Assembly: GCA_009838195.1 (NCBI GenBank)
Contig: VXSC01000030.1
Coordinates: 1 to 43,222 of the forward strand
Direction of reading: 5' to 3'
DNA from: Rhodothermaceae bacterium
GTDB lineage: Bacteria; Bacteroidota; Rhodothermia; Rhodothermales; Bin80
DNA: 43,222 bases
Each line of letters begins with the position of its first letter. The stretch's first letter is position 1. Shown here piece after piece: positions 5,906 to 15,700 of the stretch. The notes below the pieces were generated by a model. The model was given only the letters and a program-made list of their open reading frames with translations, did not search any database and had not been told where the DNA came from. Made by a program: the position numbers and the translations under genes.

Positions 5906-8900
5906 ATGATACATCCTAAACCAGTTTTGGGCAGAGAAACATTCTTTGTCAGCTTAGCGGCTCTAATTCTTGTTATACTCTCGGCTGGAGTTTTATTCCT
6001 TCCGTCGACTGCGCCTCCAGTAGACCGCGGTCTGAAATCTGAAAAATCTAAGTTTATCAAGGATCGGTTTGGTTATCCAGACAAATTCCAGGAGTATTTT
6101 GCAGATATTGAAGGACTAAATGATGGATATGCCCCCTACCCGCCCGGGCACAAAATGCGGGAGTTCCAAAAAGCGATTTTGAGAAATGCGAAGCGTGGTC
6201 GCGGCACAACCACGTTAAACTGGGTTGAGCGTGGACCAGGTCATGTGGGCGGGAGAAGCCGTGCAATCGTACAGGACCTGACGGATCGTTCCGGGGATAC
6301 ATGGTATGTTGCTTCCGTGGGGGGAGGCGTATGGAAGGCCCGTCGTTCCGAGTCGTTCGGGCTACAAAAGATCGAATGGACGCCGCTGACCGACCATTTG
6401 CCCAGTCTTGCAGCAACCACTTTGGATGTATCTCAAAGTAATCCCAACGTGGTATACTTCGGGACCGGAGAGGGCTTTAGCAATGTTGATGCCAGTACCG
6501 GAGTTGGAATGTTTAAGTCAACGGATAGTGGAGAAACCTGGACCCATTTAACCGCATCGGCTGTAAGTGTGGATCAGGACTGGCGTTTTATTAACCGACT
6601 CGCGATACATCCCGACAATCCAGATATTGTTATTGTCGTAACCAACGGGGCAATATTCCGCACTGAAAATGGAGGAGAGTCGTTCGAAAAAGTCTTAGAC
6701 ACTGGCAGGTTGCGCGTACAGGATCTGAAGGTTAACAAAGATAATTTTAACATTCAGTTTGCGTCAGTCAACGGAACTGCGATTATTAAATCTACCGACG
6801 GTGGGAACACATGGGAAGACTCATTTAGAGGTTTCGTATATGGTGCAGGGCGGATTGAGCTGGCGATTTCTGAATCCAACCCTGAAGTTATCTGGGCTTC
6901 AGTTCAGGGTCTTGGTGGGAATCGAGTAGGTACTAGTCAACAAGGGCTGCAAGCCCCAATCTCAGATCTCTATCGTTCTGTAGATAACGGGAATACCTGG
7001 CGTCTGATCGAATTTTCCAGAGATACACCCTCTCAGGCTAATACTTTTCTAGGTGTTCAGGGGTGGTATAACAATTCAATAGCTGTTCACCCATATTCTC
7101 CAGACACCGTATATGTTGGCGGCGTCTTCCGCTGGAAAGCATGGGTCAATAATGATGCCACGTTTGAGACTGGAGGCATCACTCGCTTCGAAAATAGTAC
7201 CCCCTTTCTGGTCTTTCAGAACTTTGGGGCTCCGTTTGCAGGTGGTGCACTGGATGTAGGCTATTTAGACGACGGTGCCCAAGATATTTCCATAAGCGAA
7301 ATGACATCTGTTGAGGTTCGCTTTGGACCTGGACTCACCCAAATGGCACATCGATTTACTGTACCTCCCAACGGTGGTATCAATGCAGACGGGGGGGCAG
7401 GCATTACGTATCCTGAATACATGTATGCTGACTATGTTGAGGTCCCGTTTCAGGTTTGGGATACGGACAGCAACCGGCAATTGATGGTCTCATTCCGAGA
7501 TCAGGCCAATGATGGAGAATGGAGCCTCATCTCTCAAAATACCGACGGGCCTGGAGAGACACACAGCAGAGAATATATTTTTATTTCAAAGTATGACTAT
7601 AACGCTTCCGCACCCAAGGCTGAGTATACAGAAAATGGGGGATTCAGTCAAGGTCTTATGTATTTTTTCTGGCCAATTCTCGCTCCGGATTTGGAAGAAG
7701 AATGGGACCCTAGCTCCCCTCCAGCTGGAATTTTAGACATAGACTTTGGTGCCATAGAGGGGCAGTACCGCAGTACGGAACTGTGGGAAAATGGGAACGT
7801 CCACGTAGATCATCATGCCCTTACGGTTTTGCCGATTAATCCAAGTACGAATGAGTTCCGTATCCTGAATGCAAATGATGGGGGTGCGGCCTTTACACTT
7901 GACAGCGGAGAGAATTGGGTCGAGGGAGACGAGACTCCAGGTTTCAATACAGCACAGTTTTATGACGCAACCAAACATCCAAATCTTCCAAGATATTTTG
8001 GGGGTACACAGGATAACGGCTCTTGGCTCTCTGGATTTAGCCCCAGCAGTCGTCGTGGATGGCCGAGTGAAGAGGCGCTGCCTGGAGATGGGTTCGATGT
8101 GGTCTGGAAGTCCTCTGATTCGTTGATGGGGTCAATTCAAGGTAATTTGATCGCACGATCGCTTGACGGCGGCGGTGGGGATTGGTTTGTTGCCGGTAAC
8201 ATTCTTAATTTTGAAGGACAATTTCTGACATCCATTGGATGGACACCAGAGTCAAAGGACGCTGTCTTTTCAATATCGCCCGAGGCTGGCCTACTTCGAT
8301 CACTTAATTTCGGGCAGAATTGGGATGCGATTCGGCCTCCAGAGGCTGCAAAATGGGGAGGAGGAAATGGCGGCAGAGTGCGTGTTTCTCTTGCGGACCC
8401 CTCAATTGTTTGGGCAGGATATAGGTTGACGCAAACAGGTGGCGGCAGAGTGCTTCATGTATCTGAAAATGCCCTAACCCCTCTTTCTGAAATAGAATTC
8501 CGACCGGTCACTGCTCCCAGCTTTGCACCGTCGGCCCAAATTGCTGGATTAGCAACGCATCCCTTTACTCATACTACAGCTTACGTCACATTTGGCGTTG
8601 GATGCCAGCCTAAAGTGCTCCGAACTGAAGATCTGGGAAATACCTGGGAAGATCTTTCAGGATTTGCTGGCAATGATGAAGGTACCTGCGAAAGTACAAA
8701 CGGATTTCCCGATGCTAGGGTATATGACCTTGAAGTCTTCCCTGACATACCGTGGGTTATTTGGGCAGCGACTGACATGGGAATCTTTGAATCGCGTGAT
8801 CATGGCCAAACTTGGGCTTATGCAGATAATGGATTGCCTGCTGTCAGCGTGTGGCGTATCCGTATTGTTGATGATGAAATTGTCCTTGCCACACACGGCC

Positions 8901-9235
8901 GTGGAATATGGAGCTTAAACCTCAATGAGGTCCAAACAGACATAGAACGTGTTGCCAACGAGATTCCAGATTCGTTTGAACTGCTAAGTAATTACCCAAA
9001 TCCGTTTAATCCGAGTACGACAGTCAGCTTTAAGGTCGCAACCCAGAGCCATATTCGCCTGACTGTATTTGATATGCTCGGACGTAAAGTCACGACTCTA
9101 ACGGATCAGCCGTATACTGGTGGGATACATCAGGTTGAATGGGATGCTTCGGCGATGGCAAGCGGGCAATATATTTATCGCATGGAGGCAAATGATAAAC
9201 TGATCGGTGCCAAAGCCATGGTGTTAATCAAGTAA
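5906..9235 (+). CDS. Large secreted Asp-box/sortilin-type beta-propeller protein with T9SS type A sorting domain
   Basis: 1109 residues. The N-terminus has a hydrophobic export segment (residues about 12-33). At least eight Asp-box-like (BNR, SxDxGxTW) motifs occur between about residues 205 and 970: STDSGETW, TENGGESF, STDGGNTW, SVDNGNTW, TLDSGENW, SLNFGQNW, TEDLGNTW and SRDHGQTW. This indicates one or more VPS10/sialidase-like beta-propellers. From about 1022 a type IX sorting domain begins with NYPNPFNPSTTVSFKV, continues with LTVFDMLGRKVTTL and ends GAKAMVLIK. It should cross the outer membrane by T9SS and end up secreted or surface-bound. Xyloglucanase-type GH74 enzymes share the fold, but I cannot assign catalytic residues. 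It is monocistronic, with a LacI-like palindrome upstream. Confidence 0.85.
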   Translation: MIHPKPVLGRETFFVSLAALILVILSAGVLFLPSTAPPVDRGLKSEKSKFIKDRFGYPDKFQEYFADIEGLNDGYAPYPPGHKMREFQKAILRNAKRGRGTTTLNWVERGPGHVGGRSRAIVQDLTDRSGDTWYVASVGGGVWKARRSESFGLQKIEWTPLTDHLPSLAATTLDVSQSNPNVVYFGTGEGFSNVDASTGVGMFKSTDSGETWTHLTASAVSVDQDWRFINRLAIHPDNPDIVIVVTNGAIFRTENGGESFEKVLDTGRLRVQDLKVNKDNFNIQFASVNGTAIIKSTDGGNTWEDSFRGFVYGAGRIELAISESNPEVIWASVQGLGGNRVGTSQQGLQAPISDLYRSVDNGNTWRLIEFSRDTPSQANTFLGVQGWYNNSIAVHPYSPDTVYVGGVFRWKAWVNNDATFETGGITRFENSTPFLVFQNFGAPFAGGALDVGYLDDGAQDISISEMTSVEVRFGPGLTQMAHRFTVPPNGGINADGGAGITYPEYMYADYVEVPFQVWDTDSNRQLMVSFRDQANDGEWSLISQNTDGPGETHSREYIFISKYDYNASAPKAEYTENGGFSQGLMYFFWPILAPDLEEEWDPSSPPAGILDIDFGAIEGQYRSTELWENGNVHVDHHALTVLPINPSTNEFRILNANDGGAAFTLDSGENWVEGDETPGFNTAQFYDATKHPNLPRYFGGTQDNGSWLSGFSPSSRRGWPSEEALPGDGFDVVWKSSDSLMGSIQGNLIARSLDGGGGDWFVAGNILNFEGQFLTSIGWTPESKDAVFSISPEAGLLRSLNFGQNWDAIRPPEAAKWGGGNGGRVRVSLADPSIVWAGYRLTQTGGGRVLHVSENALTPLSEIEFRPVTAPSFAPSAQIAGLATHPFTHTTAYVTFGVGCQPKVLRTEDLGNTWEDLSGFAGNDEGTCESTNGFPDARVYDLEVFPDIPWVIWAATDMGIFESRDHGQTWAYADNGLPAVSVWRIRIVDDEIVLATHGRGIWSLNLNEVQTDIERVANEIPDSFELLSNYPNPFNPSTTVSFKVATQSHIRLTVFDMLGRKVTTLTDQPYTGGIHQVEWDASAMASGQYIYRMEANDKLIGAKAMVLIK

Positions 9236-9244
9236 TCTCTTTGT

Positions 9245-9290
9245 GCCGCAGGCTACGTTTGGCAGTGAAATATCAAACGTAGCTTGCGGC
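9245..9290. terminator. 17-bp stem-loop between convergent genes
   Basis: Arms 9245-9261 and 9274-9290 pair over 17 bp with one G-T wobble, with a 12-nt loop. The hairpin overlaps the last codons of the minus-strand ATPase gene and follows the stop of the secreted protein at 9235. No long T-run follows on either side, so it is either a weak bidirectional terminator or an mRNA-stabilising 3' hairpin. Confidence 0.55.
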
Positions 9291-9660
9291 CTTGTTGCTC
9301 AACATGGACCTCGTCTGCCATGGTTCGCATGAAATACTGTCCCCGGCCATGATCGGCCAATCGATTTGCCTCCGTCAGCGGATCACGCTGTGTCCAGTCT
9401 ATACCATCACCCTCATCGGTCACAATTAGTTCGATCCGATCTCTCTCCTTAACCAAGTGGAGGGTTGCCTCTTTTTTTTCATCCCACTGGTTTCCGTGTT
9501 CCATTGCATTAGTCAGGGCTTCGCTCGCTAGGAGGATAACCCGGTAAGCTAAATTATCGTCTAAGTCCAGCGTGGGTACAAAATCCTGCAATGCCTCAAC
9601 CGCATTGTCCAAATTTTTAAAGCTGGACGGTAATTTTAGTTCAAGCTTTTTCTGATGCAT
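9253..9660 (-). CDS. RsbW-like anti-sigma/serine kinase ATPase (HATPase_c_2)
   Basis: 135 residues forming one GHKL ATP-binding domain. The N-box is EALTNAMEHGN (residues 47-57), the G1 box DEGDGID (82-88) and the G2 region HGRGQYFMRTM (104-114). Proteins of this size and pattern are RsbW/SpoIIAB-type anti-sigma factors or regulators that phosphorylate an anti-anti-sigma partner. No partner RsbV/STAS gene or sigma factor is next to it. It is the last gene of a four-gene minus-strand operon, 13 bp after the glycosyltransferase. Its 3' end is folded into the hairpin at 9245-9290. Which process it controls cannot be told from the sequence. Confidence 0.88.
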   Translation of the reverse strand: MHQKKLELKLPSSFKNLDNAVEALQDFVPTLDLDDNLAYRVILLASEALTNAMEHGNQWDEKKEATLHLVKERDRIELIVTDEGDGIDWTQRDPLTEANRLADHGRGQYFMRTMADEVHVEQQGRKLRLIFHCQT

Positions 9661-9673
9661 ACTCTCCCCTACC

Positions 9674-10942
9674 CTATGGCGTTTTAATTACGGAGTTCAA
9701 TACCCCGGCTAACATTTCTGTAAGACGATTACGACTAAACATAGATACAAAGGATTCATCGGGACTGGGGAAATTCTCTTTATTCCAATCGCTTGTTATT
9801 TGGTTGAGCGCTTGGATCACATCAGCTTCACTTTCCGGCTTGACTATGTATGCTGCTCCATAACGGAGCAATGTCTGACGGGCAGTCCCTGGTGGAACCA
9901 GTGCCAGTATAGGTTTTCCAGTCCCCATGTACTCATATAATTTACCCGTTGAGATACCTGATGAGCCCGGCCTGCTGCCAATGGTCATCCACAATACATC
10001 TGCTTCCTGCTGCAATTCAGCGACATGGGCATGTTGTACGTATCCCACGTATTGAACGACATCTTCTAATTTCAGGGTCCGAATCAGATCCGTGAACCCA
10101 TTTGGTACGAGGCCAGCAAAGATCGCTGAGATTTTGGGGCGCATCGCAGGATTCTTTTTCAAAAACCCGCTGATGCCTCTCAAAAAATACTCTGGTGTCT
10201 GAGCATCGTAAAAAACACCTGTATAGACAAGTTTCAGCTTCTCACGCGCACGTATCTTTACAGGGGCCTCGTATTCATCGAATCCATGAGGGATGACCTC
10301 TCCCCTTATGTTTTCACCGCGATGCCGTTTCTCTAAGGCATCTAGGATTGGACGGTTGATTGTCGTAATTGCGGATGATTGTATCAGAACCTGTCGCTCC
10401 TGTTGAATATGCAGCCTCCGATGGAGGGCTGTTGGGTAGATATGTCTCGGATTACCTACCCAGTCGTCACGAAAATCTGTGATTAAGGGAAGTTTTAGTG
10501 TTCGGGAAAGTTTCCTCCCAATCAAGTGACCGGTATAGGGCGGCGCGCTGGAGAAAACGGCATCGAAGCGCTGGGCTGCTGCCTGACGTAAGCCTGCACG
10601 TAGTGCAAATAGCTTCCATCCCAATTTATTGTCCGGGATGAAAAGCCAATTGCTAATGTAGGCTAGCGTCTGTCTTCTTGTTTCTTGAGGTAACCGGACG
10701 GTAGCACCCGAGCGAAAGAGCCGTGTTGGATCAAGGCTCTTTGTGCGTATGACACGAATACCTGCATCTTCAATGGGAGACCACAGCGATTTATCATGAG
10801 CAAAATATCCCCCCGGCTTTGCTGTAATGACGGTCGGTTGCCATCCATATTCCGGTAAATGGCGTACGAATCCTGCAACTCGCTGGACTCCACTCAATCC
10901 GAGTGGAGGGAAGTAATATGCTACGACCAGTACATGTCGCAT
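9674..10942 (-). CDS. GT4-like family glycosyltransferase (GT-B fold)
   Basis: 422 residues, ATG at 10942. The N-terminal half starts with VLVVAYYFPPLGLSGVQRVAGF, the glycine-rich acceptor loop of GT4 enzymes. The C-terminal half has KLVYTGVFYD, VQYVGYVQHAHVAELQQEAD and the donor-site segment GISTGKLYEYMGTGKPILAL, where KLYEYMGTGKPILA matches the family's E-x7-E-type region. It has no signal peptide or membrane segment, so it should act at the cytoplasmic face on a sugar-nucleotide donor, probably in surface polysaccharide or glycolipid synthesis. The acceptor is unknown. It lies 9 bp after the peptidase gene and 13 bp before the RsbW-like gene in the same operon. No other polysaccharide genes are adjacent. 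Confidence 0.87.
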   Translation of the reverse strand: MRHVLVVAYYFPPLGLSGVQRVAGFVRHLPEYGWQPTVITAKPGGYFAHDKSLWSPIEDAGIRVIRTKSLDPTRLFRSGATVRLPQETRRQTLAYISNWLFIPDNKLGWKLFALRAGLRQAAAQRFDAVFSSAPPYTGHLIGRKLSRTLKLPLITDFRDDWVGNPRHIYPTALHRRLHIQQERQVLIQSSAITTINRPILDALEKRHRGENIRGEVIPHGFDEYEAPVKIRAREKLKLVYTGVFYDAQTPEYFLRGISGFLKKNPAMRPKISAIFAGLVPNGFTDLIRTLKLEDVVQYVGYVQHAHVAELQQEADVLWMTIGSRPGSSGISTGKLYEYMGTGKPILALVPPGTARQTLLRYGAAYIVKPESEADVIQALNQITSDWNKENFPSPDESFVSMFSRNRLTEMLAGVLNSVIKTP

Positions 10943-10951
10943 CCAATACGC

Positions 10952-12046
10952 TCAGATAGTTATCAGGTCGCGCTCAATGTGGGATAACCGCTCACAGGCG
11001 GACGAGCCAATCACCACTGTATCCTCAATTCGAATTCCAAATTTGTCCGGCAAATAAACCCCGGGCTCAATTGTAACCGTATGTCCTTTGAGTAAGGTGG
11101 CTGATGAGTTCGCCGAAATACGGGGCCATTCATGGACTTCTAGGCCAATGCCATGCCCAGTACTGTGGCTGAAAAATTCTCCCAACCCCTTTGAGGTCAG
11201 AATGGATCTAGCTGCTTGATCAACCTCCGAAGTTTTAATGCCATCATGAGCCACTTGTATGGCCTGATCTTGTGCTTCCTGAACCGCTTTATAGGCAGTC
11301 CTAAACTCCCCCTCTGGCACCCCGCAATACAGTGTCCGCGTCATGTCTGAAGCATATCCATTAAATATGCATCCAAAATCTAATAGTACCGGGTCACCTA
11401 TACGTAATTTCTGATTACTTGGGCGGGCATGTGGGAGTGCGCTATTTGCACCAAAAGCAACGATAGTTTCGAAAGCCATTCCAGAAGCGCCACGAATCAT
11501 GTGACGGTAATCAATCATTGCCGCCAATTCATTTTCGCGAACCCCCGGCGTAATCGACTCGCAAACTTCCTTGAATACAGAATCAGAAATCAACTGTGCT
11601 TGTCGCATCCTTGCGATAGCGCCCTCTGATTTCACCGCAACATGGCTGTTGAGTAAATTTTTCCTGGGAAGTAGTGATATCCCAGACAATGAAGTCTCCC
11701 AATGGGTGAATTCTGCAAGTGTCATATACTCCGGCTGGACGAGCAATCGGTCTGCTGCGTCCACTAGCTCCTTGTTTATTGCATGATTAACCAGATCACG
11801 TGATCCAATATGGATCTGTGCTTGCTGTACTTCCAGGGTTACCTGAGTCTCATATCGGCGATCCGTAAATAAATGTAGTTTGTCTTCTCTCACAAGAAGA
11901 AACCCATTTGATCCGGTAAATCCACACGCCCATCGAATATGTGGCAAATGGGTGATGATTAGCCCCGTTGCATCTTCAGAAGTCAGGGTTTCTTGAACCC
12001 AACTGCCTTGAATTCCAGATCCGGGTTCAGAGTTATGCACGATCAA
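10952..12046 (-). CDS. M24 metallopeptidase, Xaa-Pro aminopeptidase-like
   Basis: 364 residues with an N-terminal creatinase-like domain (about 20-130) and a C-terminal pita-bread M24 domain. All five metal ligands are visible: Asp223 and Asp234 (DFGCIFNGYASD), His298 (HSTGHGIG), Glu327 (TIEPGVYLP) and Glu341 (RIEDTVVI). It should be a cytoplasmic dinuclear metal enzyme that removes N-terminal residues before proline. The longest frame starts at TTG12046, overlapping the end of the SRAP gene by 14 bp. A GTG at 12040 is an alternative start. Neither has a clear ribosome-binding site, so translational coupling is likely. Confidence 0.93.
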   Translation of the reverse strand: MIVHNSEPGSGIQGSWVQETLTSEDATGLIITHLPHIRWACGFTGSNGFLLVREDKLHLFTDRRYETQVTLEVQQAQIHIGSRDLVNHAINKELVDAADRLLVQPEYMTLAEFTHWETSLSGISLLPRKNLLNSHVAVKSEGAIARMRQAQLISDSVFKEVCESITPGVRENELAAMIDYRHMIRGASGMAFETIVAFGANSALPHARPSNQKLRIGDPVLLDFGCIFNGYASDMTRTLYCGVPEGEFRTAYKAVQEAQDQAIQVAHDGIKTSEVDQAARSILTSKGLGEFFSHSTGHGIGLEVHEWPRISANSSATLLKGHTVTIEPGVYLPDKFGIRIEDTVVIGSSACERLSHIERDLITI

Positions 12047-12671
12047 GTGGTTTTAAACAGACAGGATGATCTAATGCGGGGTTGCCAATTTTTTTCGTGA
12101 CGGGATAGACTTCTAAGTCCAAAAGGTCCTCCTGTCCGATTATCTCACAGGCTACATCGGGTTGATTGAGATAGGTATCCATCATGTCATGGTTTACGAC
12201 TACCGGCATACGATCATGGATAAATGAGATATCCCTCTGTGCGGATCGTGTTAGGATCACGCATTCATTTTCGGTATAGAGCCCGGCGAGAAGGAGGGGG
12301 AAACCATTCTTGCTTCGAATACAGTACGGCTGTTTACCATCGGATACGGCACGCCATTCGTAGTACGCTGTAACCGGAATCACGCTGCGCCGTGTTCTGA
12401 AGGCATTCCTGAACATCGGTTTTTGCGTTACGGTTTCTGCACGTGCATTGATGACAGGACGTTTCATCTTTGCCCAGGTCGGCAGCATCCCCCATCTGAA
12501 GGTGATCCAGGCTTTGTTTTTGTTCTCATTGAGCTGCAAAGCATAAATCCTGCTACCAGGTGCAATATTATAGGAAGGCTCGGCCCAGACAATAGATTCG
12601 GCTCCTTGCTGGATTTCCAAAAATTCGCTAACTCGTTCCACGTCAAACGATTGCGCTATACGTCCACACAT
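12033..12671 (-). CDS. SRAP/YedK (HMCES) family abasic-site DNA-protein crosslinking protein
   Basis: 212 residues beginning MCGR, with Cys2 as the residue that forms a thiazolidine crosslink with abasic sites in single-stranded DNA once Met1 is removed. Other conserved positions are visible: Asn75 in INARAET, Glu105 in AYYEWR and His152 in FIHDRMPVV. Length and order match YedK. It protects abasic sites in ssDNA during replication. It is the first gene of the minus-strand operon and overlaps the peptidase gene by 14 bp. No LexA-type box was recognised upstream, so SOS control is not shown. Confidence 0.95.
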   Translation of the reverse strand: MCGRIAQSFDVERVSEFLEIQQGAESIVWAEPSYNIAPGSRIYALQLNENKNKAWITFRWGMLPTWAKMKRPVINARAETVTQKPMFRNAFRTRRSVIPVTAYYEWRAVSDGKQPYCIRSKNGFPLLLAGLYTENECVILTRSAQRDISFIHDRMPVVVNHDMMDTYLNQPDVACEIIGQEDLLDLEVYPVTKKIGNPALDHPVCLKPLDRA

Positions 12672-12732
12672 TGCACACTAAATGGAATCTCCTGAAAACA
12701 GTAATCGCCGGAGATCAGATACTCTACCCTGT

Positions 12733-15700
12733 TCATTCAGTCATCCGAAAAACATTCAGTTGATCATTGTTACTGACTACCATGATACGATGATCAATTT
12801 TAACGATTCGGCGTGTGTCTCCACGTATCCAGAAATTTCTACTGCCAGCATCCGTAAAGCCTAATTCTCCATCCCCGACCAACATAAGCCCTCGCCCACT
12901 ACTCATACGACCTTCCTCAGCCCGATTTGAGTAATCATTACCTACGAGGAAGATATCAAGATTTCCGTCATCATTAAAGTCATAAGCAAGTGCATCTCTG
13001 ACGGGCGAAAACTGTGCAGACGGGGGGAGAGGCTGAGGATCGAAGATTCCTTCGTCTGTGAGCTCAAAGATTACCGAAGAACTATTCTTTGCTTTCAGCA
13101 CAATGGCAGGAGGGTCATATCCTGCCATGATTTCATCTGTTGTCGCCGCGGCATAATCTGAGTATTTCGGGAATCGTATTCGGACATCTGGTAATTGAGC
13201 GACAATTTGATCCCGCGACGCAACGGGGACATCAATTCCTTTCACATAGCTGCTGTATACAGTCTCCCAAGTTCCAGAGTTGTCAAAGTCTCCTGCGTAA
13301 AGGGTCGCCGGGTATTGGGGAGAAGCCTGAATTTGTGTATTTAGGCCTCTATTTCCGGCGATAAGGTCCGTGTCGCCATCCATGTCCAAATCGGCAGGGA
13401 TCACCTGATTCCAAAACCCATCGGATTCTGTTAATCCCAGTTGACCACTACAATCCTCAAAAATGCCAGAATCGCTGATACAATATGCTCGAATTGGCAT
13501 CCAATGACCCGCTATCAGGAGTTCCATTTTATCATCGCCGCGTACATCTGCCCAAACTGCCGTGGTGATCATGCCAGGATATTGTAAGTCTGGTGCCCAG
13601 CTTACTGTCCGGTCCTGAAAACCATCCGGTGTATTTTCTAATACATAGCTGCGGGGTGGCCTTCCAAATTGACCGGGAAGGTGAAGCCCTCCGACGAATA
13701 GGTCGGTATCACCATCTGAATCAATATCATAGGGAGCAATACTACTGGTGACGGTTTGCATTGGAGGCAGCAAATTCGGGGCATACACTAGGCCACCAAA
13801 GCCTGTATTGATGTACAGACGGTCCTGCCAGTACTCAGGTCTAGGGCCTGCCCCACTTGCCACATACAGATCCAGTAGCCCATCTCCCGAGAGATCCAGT
13901 AGGATCGCATCAACATCCTCATACTCTGCATGCTGCTCAAATACAGGGAGCTCTATCTCTGTGTAGGTGCGATCAATTTGCTGAAGAAACAGGGTTGCCG
14001 CCTGCCCCCTTCCACCGCCAATGAAAATGTCAGTTAGACGATCACCATTAATGTCTCCACTTGCAATAGCGGGTCCCTCCTGGGCTAGGTCACGAGGCAA
14101 AAGTGGTTGTTGGTCCCAGTCCGAATAATCATCTTCTCTATGCTGATAATTGAGGCCTGAGGACAAATCAACTGCAATAAACTCTTTCCCAGGAAGAGAT
14201 TCGGTGATGCTCTCCTGATATGCTTCACTGTATTTCACCTGAATGGCCTGCCGAGTGGCAATTTTTTCCAGTCGCTGAAATCGGCCATCAGGCCAGTAAA
14301 TCTCTACATCAACCTCGTCCCATTCTCCCGTTCCAAAAAACAGGGCCGGCTCAAGAGATGAAAGGTAGCCACGGACAAAAAAAGCTTCTTGCATAATGGA
14401 TTTCTCCTCACCATGAAGTAAGACCTTTGCTCCGATACCGTGCTCGTTTCCCGGTGGACCTTCCAAAGTGATTCGGAGCGTTCCCCCCCTGCCCTGCTCT
14501 TCTGCCTCATTCCGATAGAGAAGTACGTCCTGGTTGATATTGCTAATGACAACATCCAAGTCAAGATCACCATCCAGATCAGTCAAGACCATTCCATTTG
14601 AATGAGTTGGGAGTTCAAAGCCCCATTCGGTCGTCACATCCTGAAACTGGAGTCCGTCCACTCCTCGGAATACGTAATTGGGGACGCGCGTCGTAGGCAT
14701 TTGCTCCACCATTTCCAATCCGGACACCGCCTCTCCTAGCATCTGGGCCTGCCTGGACGCGTTCGGCAACGTGGTGGACAGAAAATCTAAATCCGTATAA
14801 TCACGCAAGTAGCCGTTCGTCACGATCAAATCTTTGAGGAGATCCCGATCCAGGTCGGCAAAAAGCGGTGCCCAACTCCAGTCCGTATTGGAAACCCCCG
14901 CCAGTTGCCCAATTTCAACATAATCGGGGCCACGTCTCAAGTGTAGCATATTCCGCATGTACTGCTCATGGAAGCCATCTATCCGCAGTTGGGTATAGAA
15001 TTCATAATCCTCTGGCCCCTTGAGCACCTTTTGGCGGTAATTATCTTCGGCAAGCATGTCCAGCGTGTAAATATCCGGTTGTAAATCATTATTGATGTCC
15101 GCGATATCTGCTCCCATAGACGCATAAGAAGCATGCGTCAGATATGACCGAATGGATTCAGCGAATGTACCATCCTGTTGATTGATATAGAGGTAATCGT
15201 CTTCGATATAGTCATTGGATATATAGAGATCTGGCCATAAATCCCCATTAATATCGCTGACAACTACGCTCAAGCCGTAACTCAGTGGATTGCCGAGAAT
15301 CCCTGCCTCTTCACTAACGTCCGTGAATTTTCCGGCATCGTTTCGAAAGAGTTTGTCTCCCGCAAGTGAGTCACGCTGTGCACGCATATAGTCTACGACG
15401 AAGTGAGAATAGCGCCGTATGGAGTGATTCAGGAGATACATATCTAGATCACCATCATTATCATAGTCAAAAAACGTGGCATGATTGGAATAGGAAGGAT
15501 CATCCAGGCCGTAGGCGGCTGCCTCATCCTTGAAGGTTAGATTACCCTGGTTGATGTAGAGTGAGTTTCGTCTGCGATCTGTTGTTACATTTCCGCTGCG
15601 GCAGACATAGATATCCAGGAGTCCATCCCCGTTTACATCCGCCATGGTTACTCCAGTGGTCCAAGTAGGCTCGTGGGTTATTCCGGCCTGCTCAGTAATC

